From Chamaelirium japonicum (Eukaryota > Streptophyta > Magnoliopsida > Liliales > Melanthiaceae), in assembly GCA_947650365.1 (NCBI GenBank), contig CANTAL010000028.1, forward strand, positions 744,001 to 808,000: DNA of 64,000 bases, in the 5' to 3' direction. A program made the position numbers and the translations under genes. Below the pieces are notes generated by a model. The model saw nothing but the letters and a program-made list of their open reading frames with translations. It was not told where the DNA came from and ran no database searches. Below are positions 62,001-64,000 of this stretch, one piece after another; within the stretch, counting starts at the first letter, position 1, and every line of letters begins with the position of its first letter.

Positions 62001-64000
62001 TCTAATTCCTTCGGACGATCCATTCTAATTCATTCGTACGATCTATTCTAATTCATTCGTACGATCCATTCTAATTCATTCGTACGATCCATTCTAATTC
62101 CTTCGTACGATCCATTCTAATTCATTCGTACGATCCATTCTAATTCATTCGTACAATCTATTCGAATTCATTCGTACGAATGGATACATTCGTGTGAATG
62201 AATTAGAATGGATCGTACGAATGAGTAAGAATGGATCGTACGAATGAAATAGAATGGATTGCACGAATGAATTAGAATGGATCGTACGAATGAATTAGAA
62301 TGGATCGTGTGAAAGAATTAGAATGGATTGTATGAATGAATTAGAATGGATCGTACGAAGGAATTAGAATGGATCGTACGAATGAATTAGAATAGATCGT
62401 ACGAATGAATTAGAATAGATCGTACGAATGAATTAGAATGGATCGTACGAATGAATTAGAATGGATCGTGTGAAAAAATTAGAATGGATCGTACGAATGA
62501 ATTAGAATGGATCGTGCGAATGAATTAGAATAGATTGCGCGAATGAATTAGAATGGATCGTGCGAATGAATTAGAATGGATCGTATGAATGAATTAGAAT
62601 GGATCGTACGAATGAATTAGAATAGATTGCGCGAATGAATTAGAATGGATCGTACGAATGAATTAGAATGGATCGTACGAATAAATTAGAATGGATCGTA
62701 CGAATAAATTAGAATGAATTAGAATGGATCGTACGAATAAATTAGAATGGATACATTTGTCCGAATGAATTAGAATGGATCATACGAATGAGTAAGAATG
62801 GATCGTATGAATGAAATAGAATAGATTGTATGAATGAATTAGAATGGATTCGTACGAATGAATTAGAATGGATACATTCGTGCGAATGAATTAGAATGGA
62901 TCATACCAATGAGTAAGAATGGATCGTACGAATGAAATAGAATGGATTGTGCGAATGAATTAGAATGCATCGTACGAATGAATTAGAATGGATCGTGTGA
63001 AAGAATTAGAATGGATTGTATGAATGAATTAGAATAGATCGTATGAATGAATTAGAATGGATCGCACGAATGTATCCATTCTAATTCATTCGTACGAATC
63101 CATTCTAATTCATTCGTACAATCCATTCTATTTCATTCGTACGATCCATTCTTACTCATTCGTATGATCCATTCTAATTCATTCGCACGAATGTATCCAT
63201 TCTAAATCATTCGTACGATCCATTCTAATTCATTCGTACGATCCATTCTAAATCATTCGTACAATCCATTCTATTTCATTCGTACGATCAATTCTAATTC
63301 ATTAGCACGATCCATTCTAATTCATTCGTACGATCAATTCAAATTCATTCACACGATCCATTCTAATTCATTCGTACAATCCATTCTATTTCATTCGTAT
63401 GATCCATTCTTACTCATTCGTATGATCCATTCTAATTCATTCGCACGAATGTATCCATTCTAATCCATTCGTACGATCCATTCTAATCCATTCGTACGAT
63501 CCATTCTAATTCATTCGCATGAATGTAACCATTCTAATTCATTCATTTGATCCATTCTAATTCATTCGTACGATCCATTCTAATTCATTCATCCGATCCA
63601 TTCTAATTCATTCTCACGAATGTATCCATTCTAATTCATTCGTACGATCAGTTCTAATTCATTCACAAAATCTATTCTAATTCATTCATACGATCCATTC
63701 TAATTTATTCACACGAATGTATCCATTCTAATTCATTCATACGATCCATTCTAATTCATTCGTACGATCCATTCTAATTCACTCATACGATCCATTCTAA
63801 TACATTCATACGATCCATTCTAAATCATTTGCATGAATATATCCATTCTAATTCATTCGTACGATCCATTCTAATTCATTCGTACGATCTATTCTATTTC
63901 ATTCGTACGATCCATTCTTACTCATTCGTACGATCCATTCTAATTCATTCGTCCGATCCATTCTAATTCATTCGCACGAATGTATCCATTCTAATTCATT

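Larger units (their letters stand above)
44768..64000. repeat. 23/28-bp satellite with repeated orientation switches and higher-order units
   Basis: Minus blocks: 44768-45400, 45421-47780, 48208-48963, 49666-50696, 51124-52028, 52730-53830, 54986-55228, 55770-56175, 56997-57697, 58461-59810, 62176-63065. Plus blocks fill the gaps, the longest being 59811-62175, and plus continues to the window edge. Borders are good to a few bases. A 20-bp flip occurs at 45401-45420. Distinctive junctions recur, for example GAATTCGTACGATCCATTCG at about 47779, 50695, 56171 and 57699. No gene is present; the open frame 55176-54988 is translated satellite. Confidence 0.95.

Overview
The window is repetitive nuclear DNA of a flowering plant, most likely a heterochromatic satellite block invaded by LTR retrotransposons. 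The evidence is a Ty3/gypsy polyprotein of the Tat type (reverse transcriptase, RNase H, a second archaeal-type RNase H, then integrase), a Ty1/copia element with the classical TGGTATCAGAGC primer site, and about 40 kb of a simple AT-rich satellite. I found no intact host gene, no RNA gene and no CRISPR array. I cannot name the species.

Layout. Positions 1-6893 hold the 5' part of a Tat-like Ty3/gypsy element on the minus strand: LTR, primer site, gag, protease, RT/RNase H, second RNase H and integrase core. It is broken by TAG stops and 1-nt frameshifts and runs off the left edge. Positions 6894-8542 are a block of the 23-bp satellite. Positions 8543-19661 hold a composite of a second Tat-like but non-coding retroelement. 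It has three 968-969 bp LTRs, two in minus orientation and one in plus orientation, two nearly identical internal regions (5,656-bp period) and a 1.3-kb array built on the palindrome GACCGATCGGTC. Positions 19662-26702 are satellite again. Positions 26703-32158 hold a 5' fragment of a Ty1/copia element (2.1-kb LTR, leader, gag, protease, start of integrase), cut off by satellite. Satellite then continues to the right edge, interrupted only by a 640-bp GC-rich island (44129-44767) that carries an unrecognised open frame of 212 codons.

The satellite is the dominant feature. The 23-bp monomer (GATCCATTCTAATTCATTCGTAC, here split as GATCCATTCTAA + TTCATTCGTAC) alternates with a 28-bp form carrying five extra bases. 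The array flips orientation about 45 times. Most flips sit on palindromes made from the CGTACG or GATC parts of the monomer, including three copies of a perfect 50-bp palindrome. The same flip junctions recur at distant places, and a roughly 2.9-3.1 kb higher-order unit is duplicated at about 47.0-53.3 kb.

Nothing here works together as a pathway. The history I infer is satellite growth and inversion, insertion of retroelements into GATCC-containing monomers, decay of their genes, and further rearrangement at repeat junctions.
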